This document shows positions 36,160 through 46,369 of a stretch of DNA of 64,000 nucleotides, in pieces; within the stretch, counting starts at the first letter, position 1, and each line of letters begins with the position of its first letter. The stretch is from contig NZ_FUXB01000004.1 of the NCBI RefSeq assembly GCF_900167345.1, positions 185,880-249,879 on the forward strand. Reading direction: 5' to 3'. The position numbers and the translations under genes were made by a program. The stretch is from Vibrio cincinnatiensis DSM 19608 (GTDB lineage: Bacteria; Pseudomonadota; Gammaproteobacteria; Enterobacterales; Vibrionaceae). A model generated the notes under the pieces. It did no database searches and had not been told where the DNA came from. It saw only the letters and a program-made list of their open reading frames with translations.

Positions 36160-37200
36160 GTGAGCGGTAACAACACTTCTCTTAGCTACAAAGATGCTGG
36201 CGTAGATATCGATGCAGGCAATGCGCTTGTTGAACGAATTAAAGGTGCAGTAAAGCGTACTCGTCGCCCTGAAGTCATGGGTGGTATTGGTGGCTTTGGT
36301 GCCTTATGCGAACTCCCAACCAAATATAAGCAGCCCGTTCTCGTATCAGGAACCGATGGAGTCGGAACCAAGTTACGACTGGCTTTGGATATGAAAAAGC
36401 ATGACACCATTGGGATTGATTTAGTCGCTATGTGTGTGAACGACTTAATTGTGCAAGGTGCAGAACCGCTCTTTTTCCTTGATTATTATGCCACGGGTAA
36501 ACTAGACGTAGAGACAGCAGCAGATGTAGTCTCTGGCATTGCTGACGGCTGTGTTCAAGCGGGCTGTGCTCTGATTGGCGGCGAAACCGCAGAAATGCCC
36601 GGAATGTACGAAGGCGAAGACTATGATGTCGCGGGTTTTTGTGTCGGTGTGGTAGAAAAAGAAGACATCATCGACGGTAGCAAAGTGGCAGCGGGAGATG
36701 CTCTGATCGCTGTCGGTTCTAGCGGTCCGCACTCAAATGGTTACTCTCTGGTTCGTAAGATTCTGGAAGTGTCCGGTGCCGATAAAAGCGAAATGCTGGA
36801 AGGTAAAACCATTGGCGAACACCTATTAGAACCAACCAAAATCTATATCAAATCAGGATTAAAACTGATTGCTGAACACGATATTCACGCCATTTCGCAC
36901 ATTACTGGCGGGGGTTTCTGGGAAAACATCCCTCGCGTGTTACCTGAAGGGACAAAAGCTGTCATTGATGGCAACAGTTGGCAATGGCCTGCCATTTTCA
37001 CTTGGCTACAACAGAAAGGAAATGTGGCAACACGAGAAATGTATCGCACCTTCAACTGTGGCGTCGGTCTGATTATTGCCCTACCGCAAGATCAAGCACA
37101 AGCAGCCGTCGAACTGTTACAGCGAGAAGGCGAAAGCGCGTGGGTTATCGGTGAAATAGCGTCGGCACAAGCCAATGAAGAGCAAGTAGAGATCAAATAA
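36160..37200 (+). CDS. purM: Phosphoribosylformylglycinamidine cyclo-ligase
   Basis: 346 residues, AIR synthetase, fifth step of purine synthesis. The start is GTG, ten bases after CGAGG. Conserved blocks are [72 protein letters not shown] and [18 protein letters not shown]. Operon with purN (three-base gap) under a PurR box. Confidence 0.98.
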   Translation: MSGNNTSLSYKDAGVDIDAGNALVERIKGAVKRTRRPEVMGGIGGFGALCELPTKYKQPVLVSGTDGVGTKLRLALDMKKHDTIGIDLVAMCVNDLIVQGAEPLFFLDYYATGKLDVETAADVVSGIADGCVQAGCALIGGETAEMPGMYEGEDYDVAGFCVGVVEKEDIIDGSKVAAGDALIAVGSSGPHSNGYSLVRKILEVSGADKSEMLEGKTIGEHLLEPTKIYIKSGLKLIAEHDIHAISHITGGGFWENIPRVLPEGTKAVIDGNSWQWPAIFTWLQQKGNVATREMYRTFNCGVGLIIALPQDQAQAAVELLQREGESAWVIGEIASAQANEEQVEIK

Positions 37201-37203
37201 TTC

Positions 37204-37842
37204 ATGAAAAGTATTGTTGTTTTAGTTTCAGGGAATGGTTCCAATTTACAAGCGATCATTGATGCCTGTGAGACAAGTAAACATGGTGGCAAAGTAACGG
37301 CCGTTTTTTCGAACAAAGCAACAGCGTATGCTTTAGAACGAGCCAAAAAAGCAGGAGCAGCAGCGCATTTTGTTGATCCTAAAGCTTATGAGACTCGTGA
37401 TGCTTTTGATGAAGCATTAATGAAGCATATCGATGAATACAAACCGGACTTGATCGTTTTGGCTGGCTACATGCGAATTCTCAGTAGTGATTTTGTTCGC
37501 CACTATTTAGGACGCATGATCAATATTCACCCATCACTATTACCTAAGTATCCAGGCCTTAATACCTATCAAAGAGCCATCCATGCTGGGGATGAAGAAC
37601 ATGGCACTAGTGTCCATTTTGTGACAGAACAATTGGATGGTGGCCCTGTCATTCTTCAAGCAAAAGTGCCCATTTTTGATGAGGATACGGTTGAAACACT
37701 AACAGAGAGAGTGCAAACTCAAGAGTATCGTATTTATCCGTTAGTAGTGCAGTGGTTTGTGGAAGAGCGTTTAGCCATGAAGCAAGGCAAAGCCTTTTTA
37801 GATGGAGAACCTCTGGGGATCCATGGTTATGCCGACCAATAA
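37204..37842 (+). CDS. purN: Phosphoribosylglycinamide formyltransferase
   Basis: 212 residues, folate-dependent GAR transformylase. The N-terminus VVLVSGNGSNLQAIIDAC holds the phosphate loop. The catalytic Asn/His segment is INIHPSLLPKYPG (about 105-117), with the Asp in QLDGGPVI. It follows purM directly and ends at a 20-bp-stem terminator. Confidence 0.98.
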   Translation: MKSIVVLVSGNGSNLQAIIDACETSKHGGKVTAVFSNKATAYALERAKKAGAAAHFVDPKAYETRDAFDEALMKHIDEYKPDLIVLAGYMRILSSDFVRHYLGRMINIHPSLLPKYPGLNTYQRAIHAGDEEHGTSVHFVTEQLDGGPVILQAKVPIFDEDTVETLTERVQTQEYRIYPLVVQWFVEERLAMKQGKAFLDGEPLGIHGYADQ

Positions 37843-37855
37843 TAGGCCGTAGTAT

Positions 37856-37900
37856 CAATCAAATAAAAAGGGTAGCTCTGCTACCCTTTTTATTTGATTG
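37856..37900. terminator. Bidirectional terminator, purN / YafJ-type gene
   Basis: Perfect 20-bp inverted repeat, 37856-37875 with 37881-37900, loop CTCTG, with A and T runs inside the stem. It lies 14 bases after purN and 14 before the stop of the convergent gene. Confidence 0.92.
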
Positions 37901-37913
37901 ATTAAAGTTCAGC

Positions 37914-38744
37914 TTAAGGGGCTTGATTACCCGGCTTCGGAGCAGCAAAAGCCACCGCTTTCAATTGCTCAACATTCGTTGCAATTCGCTCACCTAAATA
38001 AAACAAATTAAACTCTCCCGGCTTCATTCGTTGCCAAGTTTCATTACCGGTTAATGGCTGAGTCGCAATCACGGATACCACATCGTTGGGGGTGGTTTCT
38101 TCTTGGAAGTTCACTTCCACATCCTCATCAATCAATGCCGCATGGCCAAATGGGGCTCGACGGGTGATCCAATAAAGATGATTCGTGCAGTAGCTCATCA
38201 CGTAGTCGCCATCGGAAAGCAGCATGTTGAATACCCCTTTATTACGTAACTCATCACAAAGCTGGCTCACATAGTAAAAAACATCCTGCATATTATGAGG
38301 GATAGCAGGGTAACGCTGTTCTAACTTATCCAGTAACCAACAAAAAGCCGCTTCACTGTCCGTTTGTCCGACCGGACGATGACGACCTTGAGTGAGATGT
38401 TGGTAATCAACAAGTTGACCATTATGGGCAAAGGTCCAGTAACGCCCCCATAATTCACGCGTAAAAGGGTGTGTATTTTCTAAACTCACGCCACCACGAT
38501 TCGCTTGACGAATATGGCTGATCACCGCACAGCTTTTGATCGGATAATTTTGCACCAGTTGAGCAATTTGTGACTGACAACTGGGGGCCGGGTCTTTAAA
38601 AGTCCGAAAACCACGCCCTTCATAAAAGGTAATACCCCAACCATCTCGGTGAGGGCCGGTTCTTCCGCCTCGCTGCATCAACCCCGTAAAACTAAAACAG
38701 ATATCAGTTGGTACATTGGCACTCATTCCGAGTAATTCACACAT
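37914..38744 (-). CDS. Class II glutamine amidotransferase (YafJ-like)
   Basis: 276 residues. The N-terminus MCELLGMSANVP exposes Cys2 as the nucleophile of class II (Ntn) glutamine amidotransferases after Met removal. RGGRTGPHRDGWGI, SHIRQANRGGVSLENTHPF and FAHNGQLV are the family's active-site blocks. No partner synthase domain is present; the acceptor is unknown. It lies 70 bases downstream of gmhA, the same pairing as lpcA-yafJ in E. coli. Confidence 0.9.
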   Translation of the reverse strand: MCELLGMSANVPTDICFSFTGLMQRGGRTGPHRDGWGITFYEGRGFRTFKDPAPSCQSQIAQLVQNYPIKSCAVISHIRQANRGGVSLENTHPFTRELWGRYWTFAHNGQLVDYQHLTQGRHRPVGQTDSEAAFCWLLDKLEQRYPAIPHNMQDVFYYVSQLCDELRNKGVFNMLLSDGDYVMSYCTNHLYWITRRAPFGHAALIDEDVEVNFQEETTPNDVVSVIATQPLTGNETWQRMKPGEFNLFYLGERIATNVEQLKAVAFAAPKPGNQAP

Positions 38745-38814
38745 GGTTTAAACAACTCCTTCTTTAAACCATCTCACTAACGGAGGGCCAACATAAACGG
38801 TCAGCCCACCCTGT

Positions 38815-39390
38815 TTATGCCATCTCTTTTTCAATTAACTGAATAATAATATGGATGATTTTAATATGGACTTCTTGAATACGATCTGCATAACCAAAGT
38901 GAGGAACGCGAATCTCGACATCCGCTAACCCCGCCATTTTGCCACCATCTTTTCCGGTCAAGGCGATGGTTTTCATCCCTTTTGCCTGAGCGGCTTCAAT
39001 CGCTTTTAAAATATTTCCTGAGTTACCCGAAGTCGAAAGGCCGAAGAGAACGTCACCTTGGCTACCGACGGCTTCAACATAACGCGAAAACACGTAATCG
39101 TAACCAAAATCGTTACTGACACAAGAAAGATGGCTGGGATCAGAAATGGCAATTCCCGGATAACCCGGGCGGTTTTCACGATAGCGCCCCGTCAACTCTT
39201 CGGCAAAATGCATCGCGTCACAATGTGACCCACCATTACCACAAGAAAGGACCTTTCCCCCTTGTTTAAAAGAATTGGCAATCATTTTTGCTGCGGCTTC
39301 AATATTGGTAATATTCTGCTCATCTGCTAAAAATGCATTCAGCACTTCCGCCGCTTCCGTCAGTTCACGTTTAATCAAATCCTGGTACAT
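38815..39390 (-). CDS. gmhA: Sedoheptulose 7-phosphate isomerase GmhA
   Basis: 191 residues, one SIS domain, first step of ADP-heptose synthesis for the LPS inner core. [20 protein letters not shown] (about 49-68) and [16 protein letters not shown] are the substrate-binding blocks; the [18 protein letters not shown]-terminus carries the conserved His. It is divergent from fadE, as in E. coli. Two adjacent palindromes lie in its leader. Confidence 0.96.
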   Translation of the reverse strand: MYQDLIKRELTEAAEVLNAFLADEQNITNIEAAAKMIANSFKQGGKVLSCGNGGSHCDAMHFAEELTGRYRENRPGYPGIAISDPSHLSCVSNDFGYDYVFSRYVEAVGSQGDVLFGLSTSGNSGNILKAIEAAQAKGMKTIALTGKDGGKMAGLADVEIRVPHFGYADRIQEVHIKIIHIIIQLIEKEMA

Positions 39391-39690
39391 AGGTCTCGTC
39401 TCTTAGTTATTCTGCTGGCAGAAAAGTTTTCTCATAAGAAAACTTACACGCAATTGAGTTTACCCAAACGATTCGCTCTGTCGATAGCAACACCCCCACA
39501 AATTAGTCAATTAACCTGATTTTTTCTCGATAAAATTGGCGTATGCAGCACATTTTTGTGTTTTCTTTTCACCCAGGACACTTTTTAGACAATATTACAT
39601 TTTACATTCCATTAATCTTTTAATTACAATCAGACTGGTTAGACCACTTTTAAATCAGAGAACCCTGTTGTCTGGATAAGGAAAATAATT
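39391..39690. other. Divergent regulatory region gmhA / fadE
   Basis: 300 bases. TTCTGC-TG-GCAGAA (39410-39423) and AAGTTTTCT-CATA-AGAAAACTT (39424-39445) are abutting perfect palindromes, 20-55 bases upstream of the gmhA ATG and probably in its mRNA. A FadR box is at 39633-39649. Nothing else is recognised. Confidence 0.6.
39633..39649. promoter_or_regulatory. FadR operator of fadE
   Basis: GACTGGTTAGACCACTT resembles the FadR consensus AACTGGTCNGACCAGTT, with the CTGGT and GACCA cores intact. It is 42 bases upstream of the fadE ATG, where repression in the absence of long-chain acyl-CoA would be expected. Confidence 0.7.
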
Positions 39691-42135
39691 ATGGAAATCT
39701 TGCTCTCTCTATTGATTTTTTTTGTGGTGCTAAGCGCATGCTTGTACCATCGAACCTCTCTTTTCACCGCTTTAGTTTTACTAACGTTAACGATGTTAAC
39801 GCTATCAATAACGGGGCGGGTCGGATTCTTTGCTTGGGCTTTATACCTTGCCGCTATCGTTGTGTTTATCGTTCCCTCAGTACGGCAAAATCTAATCAGC
39901 AGTAAAGCACTGACGATGTTTAAAAAAGTGCTTCCCGCTATGTCACAAACGGAAAAAGAGGCTTTGGATGCAGGCACCGTCTGGTGGGAAGCTGAACTCT
40001 TTAAAGGCAAGCCAAACTGGCAACAATTAAAAACCATAAAAGCACCAACCTTAAGTGCAGAAGAACAAGCTTTTCTGGATGGACCAGTCAACGAAGTCTG
40101 TGCCATGGTCAATGACTATCAAGTCACTCATGAACTGGCCGATTTACCCCCAGAAGTGTGGCAATATCTTAAAGATAATAAATTCTTTGCCATGATTATT
40201 AAGAAAAAATATGGCGGCTTAGAATTTTCAGCCTATGCCCAATCTTTGGTATTACAGAAATTAACAGGGGTTTCCGGTGTTCTTTCATCCACCGTTGGCG
40301 TTCCAAATTCATTGGGGCCAGGAGAATTGCTACAGCATTATGGAACCGAAGAGCAAAAAAATTACTATTTGCCACGTTTAGCAGAAGGGAAAGAAATACC
40401 TTGTTTTGCCTTAACGAGCCCAGAAGCAGGATCAGATGCAGGCTCTATCCCTGACTTTGGGATTGTCTGTAAAGGAGAGTGGGAAGGGAAGGAAGTACTG
40501 GGAATGCGTCTCACGTGGAACAAGCGCTATATCACCCTCGCCCCTGTTGCCACAGTATTAGGTTTGGCCTTTAAACTGCAAGATCCCGACGGCTTATTAG
40601 GAGATACCCCCGACATCGGCATCACTTGCGCTTTGATTCCAACCGACTTAGCAGGGGTTGAAATCGGCAATCGCCACTTTCCACTGAATGTTCCTTTTCA
40701 AAATGGTCCAACCCAAGCCAATGATCTATTTGTTCCCTTAGATTTTATTATCGGTGGAGCCAAAATGGCCGGACAAGGCTGGCGCATGTTAGTGGAATGC
40801 CTTTCAGTTGGACGAGGAATCACCTTGCCATCCAACTCAACAGGGGGAATTAAAACCGCAGCTTTAGCTACCGGTGCTTATGCTCGCATTCGTCGCCAAT
40901 TTAAGCAACCAATCGGCCAGATGGAAGGCATAGAAGAACCACTAGCGCGTTTAGCCGGTAATGCTTATGTTATGGATGCAGCCAGCAATTTAACGGTTGC
41001 CGCCATTGATTTAGGTGAAAAACCTTCGGTTATTTCAGCCATTGTCAAATATCACTGTACCCACCGAGGACAGCGCGCCATTATCGATGCCATGGATATT
41101 GTGGGTGGTAAAGGTATCTGTTTAGGGCCAGCTAACTTCTTAGCCAGAGGCTATCAAGGTTCTCCCATTGCTATTACTGTAGAAGGTGCAAACATCCTCA
41201 CTCGCTCAATGATTATCTTTGGACAAGGTGCGATTCGCTGCCACCCTTATGTTCTCGATGAAATGGCGGCGGCTCACTCTGAGCAATCTGGGGCGCTTGA
41301 ACAGTTCGATCAAGCATTGGCTGGCCATATTAGCTTTACCCTCAGTAATCTTGTACGTAGTATTTGGCTTGGCCTCACCGATGGTTATGGGTCTTCTTCC
41401 CCTACTCATGATGCCACCAAACGTTACTACCAAAAACTTAACCGCTATAGTGCAAACCTAGCCTTGCTGGCCGATATTTCCATGGCTGTACTGGGTGGAT
41501 CTCTTAAACGAAAAGAACGCTTATCGGCACGGTTGGGCGATATTCTTAGCCAACTTTACCTAAGTTCCGCAACGCTTAAACGTTTCGATAATGACGGCTG
41601 CCCCGAAGAAGACTTACCGTTAGTACATTGGGGGCTGCAAGACAGCTTAAAACAGACAGAAGTGGCGATTGATGAATTCCTTGCTAACTTCCCAAACCCG
41701 GTGCTTGGAAAACTATTACGAGTACTTCTCATGCCATTTGGCCGAGTGCGAAAAGCCCCTAACGATAAGCTCGATAGCCAAGTTGCCCAAATTATTCAAA
41801 CACCGAGCGCCACCCGAACTCGGTTAGGGCGTCACCAATATTTAGCAGCAACGGAACACAATCCAGTAGGCAAAATAGAACAAGCGCTTGACGTTATTCT
41901 ACAAGCAGAGCCCATTTTCACTAAGCTGTGTCAGACTCTCGGTCAACGCTATCCCTTTACTCACTTGGATGAGCGGGCAAAACTGGGTTTAGAGAAAAAA
42001 ATACTGACTGAGCAGGAAGCACAATTGCTCACGGAAGCAGAAGCTCATCGCCTATATACCATCAACGTAGATGATTTTGCTCCACAAGCACTCGCGGCAA
42101 AAAAACCACGTCCGAAGCTGGAAGAAGTAGCCTAA
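39691..42135 (+). CDS. fadE: Acyl-CoA dehydrogenase FadE
   Basis: 814 residues, the large FadE type of E. coli. It performs the first step of beta-oxidation. Two or three N-terminal hydrophobic segments (about 1-70) anchor it in the inner membrane. The acyl-CoA dehydrogenase core (about 110-480) has [20 protein letters not shown] and [16 protein letters not shown]. The C-terminal part is the DUF1974-type extension. Downstream of a FadR box and divergent from gmhA. Confidence 0.96.
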   Translation: MEILLSLLIFFVVLSACLYHRTSLFTALVLLTLTMLTLSITGRVGFFAWALYLAAIVVFIVPSVRQNLISSKALTMFKKVLPAMSQTEKEALDAGTVWWEAELFKGKPNWQQLKTIKAPTLSAEEQAFLDGPVNEVCAMVNDYQVTHELADLPPEVWQYLKDNKFFAMIIKKKYGGLEFSAYAQSLVLQKLTGVSGVLSSTVGVPNSLGPGELLQHYGTEEQKNYYLPRLAEGKEIPCFALTSPEAGSDAGSIPDFGIVCKGEWEGKEVLGMRLTWNKRYITLAPVATVLGLAFKLQDPDGLLGDTPDIGITCALIPTDLAGVEIGNRHFPLNVPFQNGPTQANDLFVPLDFIIGGAKMAGQGWRMLVECLSVGRGITLPSNSTGGIKTAALATGAYARIRRQFKQPIGQMEGIEEPLARLAGNAYVMDAASNLTVAAIDLGEKPSVISAIVKYHCTHRGQRAIIDAMDIVGGKGICLGPANFLARGYQGSPIAITVEGANILTRSMIIFGQGAIRCHPYVLDEMAAAHSEQSGALEQFDQALAGHISFTLSNLVRSIWLGLTDGYGSSSPTHDATKRYYQKLNRYSANLALLADISMAVLGGSLKRKERLSARLGDILSQLYLSSATLKRFDNDGCPEEDLPLVHWGLQDSLKQTEVAIDEFLANFPNPVLGKLLRVLLMPFGRVRKAPNDKLDSQVAQIIQTPSATRTRLGRHQYLAATEHNPVGKIEQALDVILQAEPIFTKLCQTLGQRYPFTHLDERAKLGLEKKILTEQEAQLLTEAEAHRLYTINVDDFAPQALAAKKPRPKLEEVA

Positions 42136-42168
42136 CAGCCCTGAAAACGTTCAGTGAGAGGAGGTAAC

Positions 42169-42195
42169 AGAAAAGGAGGCCAAGCCTCCTTTTCT
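42169..42195. terminator. Bidirectional terminator, fadE / TIGR03503-type gene
   Basis: 12-bp perfect stem AGAAAAGGAGGC (42169-42180) with GCCTCCTTTTCT (42184-42195), loop CAA, between convergent genes. Confidence 0.9.
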
Positions 42196-42230
42196 TCTTT
42201 ATTAGTCAAAAAAGCCTTTTCAAATGAAGG

Positions 42231-43481
42231 TTACTTTTTCGGGACATTAAGCTGTAATTCTGGGGTTGCTGCAGCTTTGGCCTTCAATTTACGATGAATA
42301 AACCAGCCAATCAAAATGAAAAGAATGACAGCAACATTTCCTAGCACAATGTAAATCAAAGCTTTCTTTCGTGATTCTTCACGCATTTGAATAATTAATT
42401 GTTCTTGCTGCAATCGTCGTAAATTTTCCAATTCGGCTTCTTGCATACGACGAGTGGTAGAGAGATCGATTTCACTCACTACACTGTAAGTCCGCTCTTT
42501 AATAGGAAAAATGAGTGGCCTTTTCGTTCCTAAATCCGTTGCGTACAACATTCCATGCCAAGAGTAATGACCATACTCACCACTATTGGGAATTGAGAAA
42601 TTTAAGCTAAGTGATTGCTCATCAGCCTGAGCTTGCGTTAAAAAAGGTTCTTGATAGGCCCCTTTATGCGTGACTTGCCCTGCCAGAGAGCCGGGTTGAA
42701 TCATGCCACTTTCACCACTAAATATGACTTGATGTGGTTGATTTTCTGAGCGGGATTGGATGAAAGTCGTCGTGATTGGTGAAGGATACACTAATACTTC
42801 TTGCTCCTGCGCACGTAGAAAGACGCCATTCCCTGAAGTGATTCTCACACGATATTTATCCGGTTCTAATGTGATAGGAAGTGCTACAGTGAAAACCCCA
42901 TCTCCCGGTTTTTCATCCAACCCTCGTCCGTCATCAGAAAAAACACCCACTTCTATCGGTAAAGGGCGGACGTTTTCACTCACCGTTTGTTCATTTTCAA
43001 CGTATTTTGTGAAAGTAACGGTTAAATTCACCCTGTCTAGAAAATCTCTAAGTAACAGGGGTTTTCCATCAGAGAGCAAGCGAGCCGTAAATTTTATTTC
43101 CTCACCTTGATATAAACGGGAAGGTAAAACATCGCTGACCATCTGTAAGTGAGAAATAAGCCTGATATTATTTTTAGGCGAAACCTTACCCACTGCTTGC
43201 CAAGGTCCGGGCATTGGCTGATCAATCGACACTATATCCATTGACGGCTCTTCATACCAACGAACGTTGTCTGGATGATGTCTCGCATAATATTTCGTAC
43301 CATCCGGCCTCACTAATACCACGGGCTGAGAGTTTTTTTCTCGATAAATAACAAACGTAATTTGTGAAATGGTCGAATCGACACGAAAGCGATTATCCAG
43401 CAATGACATCACAGACTCATTACTTGCCAGCACATTAACGCTTAATAGCCACCCTAATATCGCTATTCCTATCCGCCACAT
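42231..43481 (-). CDS. TIGR03503-like membrane-anchored protein of unknown function
   Basis: 416 residues. A signal peptide (MWRIGIAILGWLLSVNVLAS) and one C-terminal transmembrane helix (about 375-395, LIYIVLGNVAVILFILIGWF) frame a large periplasmic part. That part has beta-rich repeats resembling Ig or integrin-type domains (DDGRGLDEKPGDGVFTVALP), then a Gln/Glu/Arg-rich helix likely to form a coiled coil. I recall this as the conserved gammaproteobacterial family TIGR03503. No function is established. AGGAG precedes the ATG at 43481; the frame reaches 43508. It lies eight bases downstream of dnaQ, probably one operon. Confidence 0.82.
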   Translation of the reverse strand: MWRIGIAILGWLLSVNVLASNESVMSLLDNRFRVDSTISQITFVIYREKNSQPVVLVRPDGTKYYARHHPDNVRWYEEPSMDIVSIDQPMPGPWQAVGKVSPKNNIRLISHLQMVSDVLPSRLYQGEEIKFTARLLSDGKPLLLRDFLDRVNLTVTFTKYVENEQTVSENVRPLPIEVGVFSDDGRGLDEKPGDGVFTVALPITLEPDKYRVRITSGNGVFLRAQEQEVLVYPSPITTTFIQSRSENQPHQVIFSGESGMIQPGSLAGQVTHKGAYQEPFLTQAQADEQSLSLNFSIPNSGEYGHYSWHGMLYATDLGTKRPLIFPIKERTYSVVSEIDLSTTRRMQEAELENLRRLQQEQLIIQMREESRKKALIYIVLGNVAVILFILIGWFIHRKLKAKAAATPELQLNVPKK

Positions 43482-43489
43482 AATTTCTC

Positions 43490-44230
43490 CTACTGACGCC
43501 AGAGGCAAACACCTTTTTTTTCAACGACATCCAAACGATCTTGGTGTGCCTGTAGTTCATCGGCCGATGCTCGTAAAACTTTGAGCTTTTTACGCTCCCC
43601 CGTCACTCGTTTAATGGTATTACTCCCTTGCTCACCATTTTGATTGCCTGCTGAAAACTGTAAGGAGGTTTGCCCCCCCGTCATTAATAGGTAGACATCA
43701 GCTAAGATCTCCGCATCAAGCAATGCCCCGTGCAATGTTCGGTGAGAGTTATCTATGCCATACCGTTCACATAATATATCCAAATTGTTACGTTTGCCTG
43801 GGAAGATTTTCTTCGCCATCGCCAGCGTATCGGTGATTTTACAATACTGCTCCGTTTTACCGATTGCTGAGCCTAATTTACCAAATTCATAGTCCATAAA
43901 CCCCACGTCGAAGGGCGCGTTATGGGCCACCAACTCAGCGCCTTTAATAAAGTCCAAAAACTCCTGATGAACATCTTTGTATTCAGGCTTATCAATAAGA
44001 AATTCATCAGTAATCCCATGAACTTCGATAGCTTGAGGCTGAATATCTCGATCGGGTTTTAAATAAACATGAAAGTGTCGCCCAGTCAGCTTGCGATTGA
44101 TGATCTCCACCGCGCCGATTTCAATAATTCGATGCCCTTCATAGTGAGGGCCCCCTTCAAAGTTCATACCGGTGGTTTCGGTATCCAGAACCACAATACG
44201 ATCGTAGTTAGAATTGTTGCTAGTATTCAT
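43490..44230 (-). CDS. dnaQ: DNA polymerase III epsilon subunit (proofreading exonuclease)
   Basis: 246 residues. A DEDDh 3'-5' exonuclease with Asp16 and Glu18 (VLDTETTG), Asp108 (HNAPFDVGF), His167 and Asp172 (HGALLDAE). The C-terminal tail has the beta-clamp-binding motif QTSLQF, followed by the alpha-binding segment. It proofreads with DnaE, whose gene is also in this window. Divergent from rnhA with 56 bases between, the E. coli arrangement. Confidence 0.97.
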   Translation of the reverse strand: MNTSNNSNYDRIVVLDTETTGMNFEGGPHYEGHRIIEIGAVEIINRKLTGRHFHVYLKPDRDIQPQAIEVHGITDEFLIDKPEYKDVHQEFLDFIKGAELVAHNAPFDVGFMDYEFGKLGSAIGKTEQYCKITDTLAMAKKIFPGKRNNLDILCERYGIDNSHRTLHGALLDAEILADVYLLMTGGQTSLQFSAGNQNGEQGSNTIKRVTGERKKLKVLRASADELQAHQDRLDVVEKKGVCLWRQ

Positions 44231-44286
44231 AAGGATATCTATGTCAGACTATGCCAATGGTGTGCGTAACCCAATAGTATCAAATC

Positions 44287-44748
44287 ATGAAGAAACAGGT
44301 GGAAATTTTCACTGACGGTTCTTGTTTAGGCAATCCTGGCCCTGGGGGGTATGGCGTTGTGCTGCGTTATAAACAAGTAGAGAAAACCTTATCAAAAGGT
44401 TATCGGCTAACGACCAATAACCGAATGGAGATGTTGGCCGCCGTAGTGGCCCTACAAACACTAAAAGAGCCTTGCGAGGTCATTTTAACGACAGATAGCC
44501 AATATGTACGCCAAGGCATTACTCAGTGGATCCATAACTGGAAGCAACGAGGCTGGAAAACGGCCGATAAAAAACCGGTAAAAAATGCCGATCTCTGGCA
44601 GAGGTTAGATAAAGAAACCGCCCGCCATCATGTTGAATGGCGATGGGTTAAAGGCCATGCCGGCCATAGAGAAAATGAAATGTGTGATGAACTGGCTAGA
44701 ACAGCGGCAGAGAATCCCACCGAAGAGGATCATGGCTATCAGCCTTAA
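44287..44748 (+). CDS. rnhA: Ribonuclease HI
   Basis: 153 residues. All four catalytic acids are present: Asp10 ([11 protein letters not shown]), Glu48 (NNRMEMLA), Asp70 (TTDSQYV) and Asp134 (NEMCDELA), with the handle region [16 protein letters not shown]. It degrades RNA in RNA-DNA hybrids. RNase HII (rnhB) is 11 kb away in the same window. Confidence 0.98.
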   Translation: MKKQVEIFTDGSCLGNPGPGGYGVVLRYKQVEKTLSKGYRLTTNNRMEMLAAVVALQTLKEPCEVILTTDSQYVRQGITQWIHNWKQRGWKTADKKPVKNADLWQRLDKETARHHVEWRWVKGHAGHRENEMCDELARTAAENPTEEDHGYQP

Positions 44749-44769
44749 TGGCATCGATTTCGTCAATCA

Positions 44770-45501
44770 CTACTCTGAGGATTTAATACGATAATTAAAT
44801 CCAACGGGAGAAAAACGCCGCTTAAGGTTCCAGTGGGGTTTAATCGGTTTTAAAGGATAAGTCCGTTTGCGTGCCACAATAAAATAGAGACTTCCCGCCG
44901 GACTTGCCCAGCCACCTAACGCATTTTCTAACCATGTCCACCAAGTGCGGTATTTTTGCATAGGAAAGAGCGCATATTGATCGCACTCAATTACCTGATA
45001 GTTAAGAACACTCAGCCAATCTTTAATTCGATTAGGAGTATACATGTGGCCGCTCCAAGGGAGATTATGCTTGCGCCAAGGCATTAAACTTGCGAAACCA
45101 GTCAAACTAATGGGATTAAAGCCGGTAATAATTAAGTAGCCATCATCAATCAAGACTCGGTCTACTTCACGTAAAATACGGTGCGGATCGTCACAATAAT
45201 CCAGCTGATGGGCGAGAATCGTGACATCAATACTTTTTTCAAGAAAGGGTAAATCATAAGCATCCGCGATCAAACTATGCAAAGGGTTCTGGATATCGAG
45301 GTGAACTTGGTGTTGAATATTGCAATTGCCACTCGATAATTCACAGCTCAAACCACCCAGTTTTAGCATGTGGTAACCGAAAAGTTTAGGGCACCACTCA
45401 TCCATTCGGGTTTGAATCGATTCACAAACCCACTGGCCGTTTTTCAATTGCGACCAAGAGTGAGGGATCTCTATTTTTTTTTGACTGCATGCTGGTTTCA
45501 T
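44770..45501 (-). CDS. Class I SAM-dependent methyltransferase (YafS-like)
   Basis: 243 residues. A Methyltransf_11-type fold: [20 protein letters not shown] (about 82-101) and [20 protein letters not shown] (post-motif III). The first Gly-rich SAM loop is poorly preserved. It sits between rnhA and gloB like E. coli yafS. The substrate is unknown. Divergent from gloB with a 37-bp gap. Confidence 0.87.
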   Translation of the reverse strand: MKPACSQKKIEIPHSWSQLKNGQWVCESIQTRMDEWCPKLFGYHMLKLGGLSCELSSGNCNIQHQVHLDIQNPLHSLIADAYDLPFLEKSIDVTILAHQLDYCDDPHRILREVDRVLIDDGYLIITGFNPISLTGFASLMPWRKHNLPWSGHMYTPNRIKDWLSVLNYQVIECDQYALFPMQKYRTWWTWLENALGGWASPAGSLYFIVARKRTYPLKPIKPHWNLKRRFSPVGFNYRIKSSE

Positions 45502-45538
45502 AGCTAAATCGCTTTACCCAAGTGACCGGAGACAACTC

Positions 45539-46297
45539 ATGTTACACATCAAAAGCATACCCGCATTTAACGATAATTACATCTGGCTGATTGAAAATAG
45601 CGATCATCGTTGTGCCGTGGTCGACCCCGGTGATGCGGCTCCCGTATTGAGTTATCTCACCGAACATGAACTCACCTTAGAAGCCATTCTCATTACCCAC
45701 CATCATCATGATCACATCGGTGGTGTCGCTGAGCTGGTTCATCAATATCCCAATGTGAATGTAGTCGGCCCCACCCAAGAACCGATTCCAACCGTTACCC
45801 ACCCCGTTCAAGGTGGCGATCAAATCGAATTGTTTGATGAACGATTTATGATTTTAGACCTACCTGGTCATACCCTTGGTCACATTGGCTACATTGGTGA
45901 TAGCAAACTCTTTTGTGGCGATGTTCTTTTTTCCGCAGGTTGTGGTCGGGTATTTGAAGGGACTATGGAGCAAATGTTTACCTCACTCAGCAAGTTACAA
46001 GCACTACCGGGAGAAACCGAAATTTATTGTGCACATGAATACACAGCAAGCAATGTCGCCTTTGCCATGGCCGTCGAACCCGATAATGAACAGTTACAAA
46101 TTTATCGAGATGAAGTGATTCGCTTGAGAGCACAAGGTCAATCAACCCTACCTACCACCTTACGCCGAGAAAAATGGATCAATCCTTTCTTACGAACTGA
46201 CGCTCCCAGTGTGATGAAATCCGTCGCTAATCGCACGCAACAAAGTGATCCATTAGCTATTTTTACTGCATTACGTGAGTGGAAAAACGAATTTTAA
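45539..46297 (+). CDS. gloB: Hydroxyacylglutathione hydrolase (glyoxalase II)
   Basis: 252 residues. A metallo-beta-lactamase fold with the dinuclear metal motif THHHHDH (53-59), further ligands in [10 protein letters not shown] and [13 protein letters not shown], and the C-terminal glyoxalase II domain ([14 protein letters not shown]). It hydrolyses S-lactoylglutathione to D-lactate. gloB next to the YafS-type gene and mltD is conserved with E. coli. Confidence 0.96.
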   Translation: MLHIKSIPAFNDNYIWLIENSDHRCAVVDPGDAAPVLSYLTEHELTLEAILITHHHHDHIGGVAELVHQYPNVNVVGPTQEPIPTVTHPVQGGDQIELFDERFMILDLPGHTLGHIGYIGDSKLFCGDVLFSAGCGRVFEGTMEQMFTSLSKLQALPGETEIYCAHEYTASNVAFAMAVEPDNEQLQIYRDEVIRLRAQGQSTLPTTLRREKWINPFLRTDAPSVMKSVANRTQQSDPLAIFTALREWKNEF

Positions 46298-46369
46298 CGA
46301 ATTGTTGCTTGTCATCAGATTCATACGACAAGTATTATCAGCAGCCAATTTATAGAAAGGCTGTTTTAC

